From Pristionchus mayeri (lineage: Eukaryota > Nematoda > Chromadorea > Rhabditida > Neodiplogasteridae): a DNA stretch of 64,000 nt. Positions within the stretch are counted from its first letter, which is position 1. Every line of letters begins with the position of its first letter. The stretch lies in assembly GCA_036245805.1 (NCBI GenBank), contig BTRK01000003.1, positions 16,098,464 through 16,162,463 on the forward strand. Reading direction: 5' to 3'. Both the position numbers and the translations under genes were made by a program. Below, one piece after another: positions 1-11,800 of the stretch. Below the pieces are notes generated by a model. It made no database searches. It saw nothing but the letters and a program-made list of their open reading frames with translations, and was not told the origin of the DNA.

Positions 1-285
1 CAGTCTCGATAATGAACAATAACGGGGAGCGGGTGAATTAACTGTAATTATAGAAGATTTTAAAGATTTTGTGTGTCATTGGGATTTATCGTAACTGGTG
101 ATTTGAGTTTCAAGAATGTTTGAAAAGACGGCCCTAGTCTAGAAGACTAATGACAGAGGATTTTCTGTGGTAAATAAAATACTTTCTGTGGATGAACCGT
201 AGACATCAGCAAGATCGTTTTTTTCTAGCACGCTATGTGCTCCACAAAGAAAATACTGTAAGTATAAAATTGCTCTTCCTTGCAG

Positions 286-3200
286 GAGCCTCCCTCGCGG
301 GCGCGCACTTCCCGCTCGACTCGAGCCGCTTCGCGTACACGCGACGCGAACCAGTGGGCGTGGTCGGATGCGTCGGTCCGTCAAATATTAATCGTTCCGC
401 CAATAATCTTAGTTCCGCTAGACCCGTTACTAACCACTGTAGGCATCTTACAGTAGGACGAAATATTGACTGGAATTCTCCGAGAAACGCGCAGAAACTG
501 CTCAAAACTATGCTAGGAACGAGACAGTACAGTACCCTGGCGAGGGCTGTGATTAGGCACTGATGAGTATGAAGAAGAATTTTTGTGAGTTTCAAAGAGA
601 ACTTTTCTTTTGGTAAAAATTGAATTTGAGTTTCAACACTAGGCAATAATCAGTTATGGCGAAGGCGATGCAATAATAGAACCATTCCCGGCTTATAACA
701 AATTATCAATCTTTATTTATTGCTTTGGAGCAGAGCTCGAATATTAAAAGTCGAGAATGTTCATGTTGCAGTTATGTGACAATTCAATCAATTTATGTGC
801 CGATAAAGAACTTGACCATCCCGAAGAAACGAATCGAGAATGTATCCGAAGATTGATCTTTGATCTTTGAGGCGCGTGGAATTACCCGCTGCAGACGTGC
901 TCGTGGAAGACGGCGCCCGCCCTGGCAGCAGGTACGGTAGGAGGATTAGGGTATACGGTAGATGGTTGACATTAATGGGATAGTGGTGGTAGATCATCAG
1001 GAGAACCGAACAGTATGGTTATCGCGATATTGTGATCGAAATTTAAATTAGTGACCTCAGATTTCAGTTCCATGGAGGTTCCTTGTTTTCTAATGGGATT
1101 ATTAGCGTTACCATTCTTTGAAATGCCAGTGAGTGACGGCCCGCTGGCGATGTAAAAATATCTATGAACTACATCTCAGGGATAACAGTATTTTACATCA
1201 TCCCACATGCCATAATATCCTATCAAATCTACATCAATCAATAATTGTTCAGGCAACGCAGTGGTGTACAAGCCCTCTCCCCTCTGTCCACTCACAGCCC
1301 GTCTGCTGGGGGAGTTACTGCAGGAGGCAGGACTGCCGGATGGAGTGTACAATGTGGTGCAGGTGGGTACGGTAGGGGATGATGAGGAGTGAATATTCCT
1401 TATTGAGTAGTATTTTTTTAAAAATATGCTTGTGGGCAGCAGAGCTGGATGGACTGATCAGATGGGTAAACGAGTATCATAGTGTATGATGAGCATCGGT
1501 GCAGCAAGGGGGTCGATAATTAGTGTTTTTTTTATATTTTATAATTGATGTCAAAGACAAACCGCGGTAAATGTTACAAGCTGTCGATAAGGGAATTGCG
1601 AATCGTGAATGCACCAGCTTGCATAGCTCAACGCGAGATAATTGATGCGAGAGAGCTTGCATGTTTTTTGGATATATTTTGTGCTGCTATTGTTCGAGAT
1701 TTTGTTTTGTACTTTTTGGTTTTTGGTCTGTCACCAACATAGTGCCGTAGGTTAACGAGACTGCTTTCACAAGCTTTCGTATATATTTGGTTTGTAAATA
1801 GTCTGGGTTTTTGTTTTTGTGTGTTGAAACCACGAGCAAGTTGGTATTAGCATTCTTGTTTCCTGCAACAAGAAAGGAATGCATTCTAATATTCTAATAG
1901 ATTCTAATTCTAATTCTAATAGAATCTATTAGGAATGCATGGAACGTGAACGAACCAGCTTGCGCTCACGGGGAAGAGTTCAGATGTAAAGAAGTAAAGA
2001 AGTAGATACTGGTTGACTTTTTAACATCTTAGTCGCCCAGTGGATCGCGAAGGTTCGTGGTGGCACGAATTTGTTCTCTGTGTACAGTTTAGTCTTAATT
2101 CAATTATTTTTACCTGCAGGGCTGAACAAAATCACCTTAGTTGGCTACCATGGCCTTTTACCTGTCAATGAATCATGAAGGTTCCTAGTCGCACGAATTT
2201 ACTTTCTTGGAACATTTTAAACTTAATTTTGGTTTTTTTCAAAAATGTTCAATGCTGCAGTTGATCATCCTAGTTTTCGAGAACAGTCTATTAGCAATCA
2301 ATGTATTATGAAGCTTCCAGGTTGCACCAATTTGCTTTTTAAAATCTTTCTCTCATTCTGCAGGGCGAGGGCGAGACGGGCGCCGCCCTCGTGGAGAGCC
2401 CCCACGTCTCCAAGGTCTCCTTCACTGGCAGCATCCCGACCGGAAAGAAGATCATGCAGGTATGCTGTAGGCAGAGGGGGTATCGATCGGATATAATTTA
2501 CGAGAAAGCTAGGAAAATTTTTGATATACTTTTTTATCAACCGATATTCCCTGATTCTCAGGCGTGCGCGGCTCGCTCGATCAAACCTCTGACGCTCGAG
2601 CTGGGCGGCAAATCGTCCCTGATCATCTGTGAGGGTACGGTAGTTTTCTTTCTCGGGCTTGAACTGAAAAATACTTATCGATTTACAGACGCCGATGTGG
2701 ATTCTGCAGTGGCGGGAGCGATGATGGCCAATTTCTTCTCGCAGGGGCAAGTGTGCTCGAACGCAAGCAAGGTACGGTAGGGGTACGGCAAATATCGGTC
2801 GAATGGAATGTAGGATGATCGATTATCATATAAATTGATCTTATTATGGTGGAAACATCGATATATGTGTTGTTTAGGATAGCATCTTCTCGCCATAACT
2901 GCGATTGATACATTGGGTTGAGTGATCATACACTTTTGAATCCTAGATCTTCCAGGTGCTCGTCCATCGATCGATCCTTGGCGGCTTCACGGAGCGTCTT
3001 GTCGAGAAAACGAAGAAGATGAAGGTATACGGTATCGATTAATTAGATTACAATATTTAGTCTATAGGAAAATGGCCCGTCGTTAAATTACGAGAGAAAC
3101 CTCGAAATGGGAGCATTTGGGGACGGTGACACCTATCAAAAGCTAGCATTTTGAGAAGCCTAATATGCACTCTATTCACCCATTTTTAATAGGCAGTTCG

Positions 3201-4864
3201 GAAATTTGGGAAAAAGATTGATATTTTGTTTTAAAAAGCAAAAAAACGCATAGCTCTATTAAAAGAAAATACTAATGTAGGTGTACTTTTTACTGGTGTA
3301 TTTATGATGCTATCATAGCTAATTCGCTGTTGATAAATTAGAACGCGTTGAACTGGTATTTGCCGAACAAAAATATTCACAATCTACGAGGTAGGTCAAT
3401 CATAGTCATGTTTCTCGAAATTGTGCGAACCGGCGCTTTTACGATTCACTTATTCCTTATTCTCAGCTTCGATGGCACATGCTAGTGTCTCTTCGACGTA
3501 AAATGTACAATACACTACTAAATATAGAACAGTTCTGTGATGCTCCTTATGATTGCGCCCTGACTATTATTCTCACCCCCACACGTATATGGTAAATTAT
3601 GCCTCGCTCAAAAAAACTTTTGTATTCATAACATTCCGTTCATCTCGATCACGTGGACTGTCCGGTGTGAGAGAACGCAAATTAATGAGAATAATTTCTT
3701 GCCGATCCATTCGTGTCGCCTAGGTGGGCGATCCATTCGACGAATCGACTCGAGTCGGCGCAGCAATCTCAGCCGACCACATGCACAAAGTGAAGGCGTA
3801 CATCGACGGTGAGTGATTGCGATATTGGGCAGAGTTACTTCAATAACCGAAGAAAATTTAAAGTATATGCTTTTTCGAGAAAGTTGAAGATAAAGTAAAC
3901 AACATGAAAATGGTGGCAGAATTTTCTGAATCCATTGCCGTTTTCTCGATTTTTTTGTTGCATTATTGATCAATGTCCAGGTGCGGTCGCTGCAGGAGCT
4001 CGTCTACTGTACGGTGGAAAGAAGGTTACGGTTCCAGGATTGGAAGGAGGCTTCTACATGGAGCCAGCGATTCTCACGGATGTCAAGGAGGAGATGGTGG
4101 TGTACAAGGTACATTTAGGTTTCATTAGTCTTGGTTAAAGAAGCCTTGGCTTTGAGTATTTGATTTTCGAGAATTTTCGTGCACTGAAACGAACATTGAA
4201 TTTCACTTTGTTAATTAAGAGTGCTGTGTTTTCACCGTGAGATTGTGTAGGGCATGTATCTTTCGGATTACGGCATCCAGTTAATCTCCTACAGGAAGAA
4301 ATCTTCGGTTCGGTGCTGTTGGTGATCCCGTTCGATGACGAATCCGAAGCTCTGAGGTAGGTCATGAAAGGGCGGCTACCGTAATCAGATTCTTGCAGAG
4401 TGGCCAACGACACTGACATGGGTCTGGCGGCGGGCGTGTTCACCAAGTGAGTGCGCAGCGTGTTGTACTGTGCGAGGTTTACGAAGCGTCGTCGTAATAC
4501 AAAAGTTGCAGGAATCTCGGCAAGGCGCACAATCTGGCGGCCAAGCTGCACGCGGGTAACGTCTACGTGAACACGTACAACGACGTCTGTAAGTGAAGGA
4601 TTACGGTAGAGGACTCAGTTGTTGATTACCTACAGTATCCTAATATAAGTTCTCATCAGTTCTCGATATGCTACTTACAGTATCCATACATTTCTTGATC
4701 AATACATGTAATATCGTACCCTTGCAGCGCCATTCGTTCCATTCGGCGGCTTCGGTCAGTCCGGCTTCGGTCGCGAGAACGGAATCGCAGCCCTGGAGCA
4801 CTACACGCAGACGAAGAGTGTGTTCGTGAACACGGAGGAGAAGTTGGCGAATCCATTCGAGTAG
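286..4864 (+). CDS. alh-9: ALDH9-type aldehyde dehydrogenase, 5' end outside window
   Basis: NAD-dependent aldehyde dehydrogenase. The closest family is ALDH9 (4-trimethylaminobutyraldehyde dehydrogenase, carnitine synthesis), judged from the order of motifs. I read 13 exons: 286-375, 872-931, 1253-1362, 2364-2459, 2562-2634, 2689-2771, 2947-3024, 3724-3808, 3981-4108, 4295-4356, 4399-4446, 4512-4588 and 4728-4864. All have GT/AG borders and the phases close, giving 375 C-terminal residues. Motifs in order are [37 protein letters not shown], the catalytic-glutamate motif LELGGK, the catalytic-cysteine motif QGQVCSN, KEEIFGSV and [14 protein letters not shown], ending in NPFE. The first exons (roughly the N-terminal quarter) are off the left edge. 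The catalytic residues are present, so the gene looks functional. Other ALDH classes are possible, but the C-terminal pattern fits ALDH9 best. The symbol is by analogy with C. elegans. Confidence 0.85.
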
Positions 4865-5822
4865 GGATACGGTAGGATACCGTAGTCTTGTATGTACAGT
4901 GCCATAGGGTTAGTACTGTATCTCTGTGTTGACAATATTTCGCTGTAGTCCCTTCATAATTAGATACTATAAATTTAGAATATTTCATAGCTAATAGTTT
5001 GCAGAGTGAATATTACCTCGTAAAGTATTTTATCTTGAAAGTTATATTGAACGAGTATCGATCGTTTTGTATTCACACATTCCATTGCCCCTGCATTTCT
5101 GCAGTTTTGGTTGTACAATAAAAGCATCAATGATCTAATTTCATATTCATTGGTAGCATTGAACGATAAGCACGCGCCGTCGCCTTCTCTCTCTTCTAGG
5201 AACTCTAAACTGAGTTAACAATTTTTTTGTAATTCGGAGAGCCGTATCAATACTCGACCCACCAGTGTAACCGTATTCCGACAAGCCTCGCAACTACCGT
5301 AACCCAACAAAAATCTTCTCTTCTTCAGCCACCTCTCTCTATCTTTCTCGCCAGCGAAATATCGAATTGGCGGCAAATTGACAGCCAGTAATTTTAGCCT
5401 AATTGAACTCAGATATCGATTATTTTATCAAACTTAAAACGTGAAAATATTCAAATATGATGAAAATACGAGCACGAGAGATCTAGTATTCGATTTCGAG
5501 CGACAGGTACGGTAGATCAATGGAAAGAGTAGATCAAAGGGTACGGTAGATCAGTGAATACGGTAGAATAGAGGTAGGACCATGAAAATGTCTGGATAAT
5601 GGATATAACAACACATAGTTCGAACATGTACTGGGAGCCACAACTAGCGGAGAGTATATAGTAAAAATAGGGGATGGGAGTCCATAAGGGAACGAGTTCC
5701 GGAAATTAGCAACAAATTAGCAAAGAATTGGGAAATTTCGGTCAGACAATAGATTTACAAGTGGGGTATACTGTATAGGGCAGGTTACTGTAGAAACGAT
5801 GGGATAAGGATCGATATTCTGC
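4865..5822. other. intergenic region between convergent genes
   Basis: This is the 3' flank shared by the ALDH gene (plus) and the HIRIP3-like gene (minus). No coding exon is visible. It holds the ALDH AATAAA and several copies of the dispersed motif TACGGTAG near 5510-5570. No clear AATAAA for the minus-strand gene was found. Confidence 0.6.
5117..5122 (+). promoter_or_regulatory. polyadenylation signal of the ALDH gene
   Basis: A canonical AATAAA lies about 250 nt after the ALDH stop codon, in the T-rich tail before the convergent neighbour. It is the best 3'-end signal seen here. Confidence 0.55.
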
Positions 5823-8800
5823 TCAGTCCGAGTCCGATCCGACGATGTCCTTGAGGTTGGCGAACGGATCCTTCTCCGTCTCGTCCTGCAACGAAGCTAC
5901 CGTAGTACTTTCTCTCGAAACAAATCAATATTTCCTTCTACTGTATCCCCTACAGTACCTCGCTGCTCTCCTCATCCTCCTCCTTCTCTCCTTCTTCATC
6001 CTCATCGCTCGAGTCCAGAGCGGCGCGACGACTGGAATTACAATAATATCGATTAATATGACTTCCGTAATCTAAGATTTTGATCGATTAACTACCGTAT
6101 ATTACCGTACATTTTCTGTTTGAGCGGCACGGAAGGTTCGGGGACAGAAACGCGCTTCGATCTCGTCACACGCACTTCTGAAATGGATTATTCCGACCCG
6201 TTAATATCCACGATTCTGCCTCAGACTTTCATCGTTTAGCACCGATACTCGGTCACTCACTCGGGTTGTCGTTCTCTGCGTGGATGATGCTGTTCCTGCT
6301 CAGTTCTTCCAGCTCGGCAGCGGTCTCGCGAGCCTCCCGGAAGGCGAGCGCACGCTCCAGAGTGTGCGGCTCTGAAAGGGAAGGGGGAGGGATCAAGGAT
6401 CGAGAAATTGACGAATTTAGCGAAAAAAAAGGAATACTATTGCCCCCGAATGAAAAACCTTTGTTTTCCAACACATTTCTCAAAATGGATGTTCCGAGTT
6501 TCAGCATAGTTAGATAACATCACATTATTCTGATACACCGATGGGAGGCCGTTCTCGTGTCGAAAAAAATTCAAAGGAGTTTACTCCTAATCGCACGCAT
6601 ATTTTCACGAGTTGTTTTTAGATTTGCAGGTGAACCAAAGCATCCGAGTGTTTTCAAGTGTCAATCAGCTGTTGGCAATGGGTGTAAAAATATTTTATCC
6701 TCAATAGCAATGCTCTATCTTTTGTACTACGCAATTTTACTATCCAAATATGCAAATTCAACTTGCAATGCATAAAAACCAGTGCTTAAAACCCATTCTC
6801 CGTAAGACTGCAGTGAATGGGGGTATGGATGGCACAACTCTGCCAAAATGGTCACCCAGAGCTCATACTTTGGGAACATGGCCCCTCGGGCCAAAGAACT
6901 TTTCAACCGGAAGCGTGACCCGAAATATCGATTTTTGATCTACCGAAATCGATTTTTCCAATTTCAGATTTCGAAGGCGTGCTATAGCGCATTCGAAAGA
7001 GCATAAAAATTTATGTTAGAAACGCTAAAGGAAATCAGAATCCATCAACGTTGACGTCATATAGAGCCCGAAGAGTGAACTTTTTAATATCTTTTTGTAG
7101 ATCATATCATGAATGCACATGAAGATGTAGGTTGCACATCTCGGATTTTACATATATTGTGTAGTTTTTAATGCTGAATAAAATGCACTCTTTGTCGAAG
7201 TGGATTTTTACGCTTTAAGGCCCGAAAATCGCGCTCAACGATGACGCACTTCAAAAATTTTTTTAGGAAATTTTGGATTTCGATATCGCGCAATAGCTCA
7301 TTCGAAAGAGCATGAAAAGTTATTTCAGAATAGATAAGGAAATCGGAATCCATCAACGTTGACGTCATTTAGAGGTGATAATTTGAAATTCTTCATGCGA
7401 GACGACGTGAAGTATTTCGACTATATCATTTTCACTTTACATTTTTATGACCTGGGATAGCGAAATTCAAATTCTACACATAAAAATACGTCAGAAAATA
7501 CATTTTGCAAAAGATTTAACGATTTCAACTTTTTCGCCATTTTATATAGGCCACAATTTTCAACAGAAAAATCGAATTTCAACATGTTTTCGGAAAGTGG
7601 ACAATTTATCGATTTTCTGACGTATTTTTAAGTGTAGAATTCGAATTTCGCTATCCCAGGTCACCAACATGTAAAGTGAAAATGATATAATCGAAATACT
7701 TCACGTCGTCTCGCATGAAGAATTTCAAATGATCACGTCTAAATGACGTCAACGTTAGTGGATTCTGATTTCCTTATAGTTTCTGACATATCTTTTCATG
7801 CTCTTTCCAATGAGCTATTGCACGATATCGAAATCCAAAGTTTCCTAAAATTTGTCCCGAAGTGTGTCATCGTTGAGCGCGATTTTCGGTCCTTAAAGCG
7901 TAAAAATCCACTTCGACAAAGAGTGCATTTTATTCAGCATTAAAAACTACACAATATATGTAAAATCCGAGATGTGCAACCTACATTTTCATGTGCATTC
8001 ATGATATGATCTACAAAAAGATATTAAAAAGTTCACTCTTCGGGCTCTATATGACGTCAACGTTGATGGATTCTGGTTTCCTTTAGCGCTTCTAACATAA
8101 CTTTTTATGCTCTTTCGAATGCGCTATAGCATGCAATCGAAATCTGAAATTTGAAAAATCGATTTCGGTAGATCAAAAATCGATCTTTCGGGTCACGCTT
8201 CCGGTTGAAAAATTCTTTGGCCCGAGGGGTCATGTTCCCAAAGTATGAGCTCCGGGTGACCATTTTTGCAGAGTTGTGCCATCCTACCTGTATTCTTACA
8301 GAGAACGGGTTTTAACTGTTCCCTATGATGAACCGAATCGTTCGCGCATCCATCAAATTCCGAGGAATTTGTTCTATCGTGGTTCCAGTTTCACCGTTGA
8401 GTCAAACACTTTTCAAGTACTAGGCAATATCATTTCTGTTCGGTGAGGCAAAACAAAATTACGCGAATTAATTCCAGCACAGATTCGCTTAGGTTATCAT
8501 TATTCTCGGTAAATCCGCTGCCTTAATCTACAAATAAATATTTGGCAAAGCAAAATTACAAGAATTACAGTTGCACCCTCATTCTTGGGGTCTCACTAGT
8601 GGATCAAAATCTCCGACACAATTCGATTAGCAATCTTCACTCACGATTTAGTCGAAAAAATAAAATAATATTTTATTAACCCTGCCTACTCGTTGTTTCA
8701 TCGCCAAGCCAATACCATAAAAAATTACTTGCAGCAATACATCAGTCCTATCCGTGATTTAAACACAATACTCGGTCCCCCTTTTCCTACCGTAATCCTA

Positions 8801-11800
8801 CCGTACCCCCTCCACTCACTCTGGAATCCCTTGTTCTCCAGCTGCTTCTCCAGTTCCTTCACTCTGGACGAATCCGAGTCTGGCACTTCCGCGAACAGCT
8901 TCTTGTAGTTGAAACGGAGACACGCGCGATTTGCAACCTGATATAAGAATAAATAGAGAGAGAAGAAAAAGATAGTGAGATACTCACTCTCGACCATTCT
9001 ACGTGCTCTTTTGATCTCTTCCTGACTAGTCATTTGGGAAAAATGTCTACCCCTACTCCATTCAATAATATTACATGGACATGGTCAGAACACCCATATC
9101 CCGATCTGTTCCATATTTCAGGGTTGGAATTTAGCCCCTTTGAGTTGTGTTATGTTGGTGTACAATACAGCTTATCTACTCAATCACTAAATCAGTTCTC
9201 GATACCCCTTCTACCGTACCTTCTTGAGGTTAGCGAGTCGAATGGCCTTGGGATCCTCTTCCTTCTTCGTCTTTCCTCTTCCTCCCTTCTTCTTCTTTCC
9301 CTCCTCTTCCTCTCCCTCTCCTTCCTCACTCTTCGCCTTCTTTTCCTTCTTCGGCTTCGCATCGGATTCCTGCAAGGAAATTTACTCACAAGGTTATCGT
9401 AATCGAACCATTTTTACCGTCATACCTGGACTACATTAATACCTTCCATTGCTACCGTAGTCAAGTCATTCAGGGGTACTAGACCCTTCTACCATACCTT
9501 TTCCTTCTTCGCCTTCTTCATTCGCTCCTTCTCTCCTTCTGATTCCGAGTTGATGGAAGTGTCCGATGTCTCTGCAATCAATTACCGTAACCATCATTCT
9601 ACTATATCCAATACCGTATCCTCTATCATTCGTACCTGCTCCATCCTCCTTCTTCTTCTCTTCCCTCTTCTTCTTTCCTTCCTCCTCCTCCTCTTCCTTC
9701 TTCTTCTCTTCCCTCTTCTTCTTTCCTTCCTCCTCCTCCTCTTCCTTCTTCTCTTCTTCATCATCACTAGATAGTGCAGAGGACGAGTCTCCATCTGATT
9801 TGGGCGTCGACTCCTAAGAGGTCAAAGATCAAAATTATTATACGATGACTCTCTCCAAAGAGATCAAAGATCACAATCTGCTCACCTTCTTCTTCCTCGG
9901 CGTCTTCTCCTTCTTTGGCTTCTCCTCTGCTTCTTTCTTCGCTTTCTGACACACAAATCATCCTATTGCACCTCTATCTTTTATTCTTTTTATTCTAGCC
10001 TAGTAAATGCTCTATTCTTTTTATAGCATTTACTAGGCTGATACGAAAACTATTTCGAAAACACAAACAACATAATCAATGAATACTCTCCTCAGATAGA
10101 TACTGTATTCCTACCGTACCTTGGCGGGAGTCTTACGGGGAGTCTTCGTCTTCTTCACTAGCGGTTCATCGTCACTGTCCGAGGCTGCTTTCTGAAAGGT
10201 GTACGGTAGGTTATCGAGGACTAATTATATTTCGAAAGTATAGATACCGTGCCTCGGAATTACCATAGTATAAATTTTTTTAACTGTATACCTTGGCGGG
10301 AGCCTTCTTCTCCTTCTTCTTCACGAGTGGCTCATCGTCATCTGGCTCGCTCGCGTCGGCCTTCTTCACTTTCTAGGAAAAAATATACTTTCAAATATAT
10401 TTATTATTTTCCTATTCAAGTGGCAAGAAGAAACAAATTCTTTGCATTTCGATCACGATCATTCAAGCATTGAGAAGAAAGCATTCGTTCAAACCTTAGC
10501 AGGAGTCTTCTTCTCTTTCTTGTTCACGAGGGGCTCATCGTCCTCCGAGTCGCTTGATGCATCCTTCTTCGCTTTCTAAAATACAACTCAATCGAATGGA
10601 AGTTAAGGTTTCAACCAACTACTAAAATCACCCCCGATTCCTCAATCTTCAATGTGACGGGATTGGCAATTGCCAAATAAACAACAATAATTACCATGAT
10701 TGAGGGCAACGGATGCCGAAGCAATGTTTCAATATTGCGACAGTTATGCAAGGGAAAAGATAGCACAAACATTAGCAGGAGTCTTCTTCATCAGTGGTTC
10801 GTCGTCTTCCGAGTCGCTCGACGCGTCCTTCTTCGCTTTCTAAAACACAATACGATTCGATCAACCTACGAGTTCATGCTTCAGTGAACTAATAAACCTA
10901 ACGAGTTCCCCAAGAAGCAATTGTATACTGATTTCGGTTTGAAAATTGAAAAAATAGAATATTTTCGGAGACAGAACACGTGGAAAATTTTACAAACCTT
11001 GGCGGGAGTCTTCTGCACCTTCTTCTTCACGAGGGGCTCGTCCTCCTCCGACTCGCTCGATGCGTCCTTCTTCGGTTTCTAAAATACGATTCTATCAAAA
11101 GACAAATTTATTTTTTCACGAATGTGAAAAAGTCACCCAGTTGCTAGTCTGCAATTCGTCGAAGATGCCTATGTGATAATTAAACAATAATAATTAAACA
11201 ATGATTTGTTGAAGGAGGCAAATGAGTCATGAAATGACTTGAGTCATGATTTGAAATGACCTTGAATCAGCGTTTCAGCAGCTACACAAGAAAAATAGAA
11301 CTAACCTAATGGTCACCCTCTTCGAATAACCTTACCCTTTATCCCTCCGAAGTCGTATTCCACACTCGTATCTAGATCCATTTCCTTTTGGAATTCTCTT
11401 ACCACAGATTTTGTTGTTCTCCCACATAATTCCTTCCGTTCTCTCATCTCCTCACAGCCCCCTCTATCATTTCCCAAATCCGTTATCCATAATTGGCTAC
11501 ATCAATGAGAACCCACCCCTTCCCTTCTATACCCTTGCTGCAAGCAAACCCGATTCGACCACATCGACGGACCTCCGTTTTTCGACACCATTCCACAATG
11601 ATATCTTGAATATTCCCACATGAACGGAATAAATAATTGAATTGAATTGAACCTTGGCGGGAGTCTTCTTCTTCTCCTTCTTCACGAGGGGCTCATCGTC
11701 CTCCGAATCGCTTGATGCGTCCTTCTTCTCTTTCTAAAAAAAAATTCTATCAAGGCAAATCAATGTTGCAGGAATATACTAAAATCACCAAATTTCCGAT

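Noticed and set aside
7168..7943. Two nearly identical ORFs of 66 aa on opposite strands (MTSTL.DSDFLI)
   Set aside because: They are mirror reads of the arms of the fold-back element at 6790-8311, not genes.
8987..9033. Possible HIRIP3-like exon encoding EEIKRARRMVE
   Set aside because: Its phase does not fit. Joining exon 9371-9219 directly to exon 8938 keeps phase 0 and gives the family alignment LKK-VANRACLRFNYKKL.
9192..9794. Long Arg/Lys-rich ORFs near 9192-9794 read without introns
   Set aside because: They are low-complexity reads of HIRIP3-like exons in other frames or through introns.
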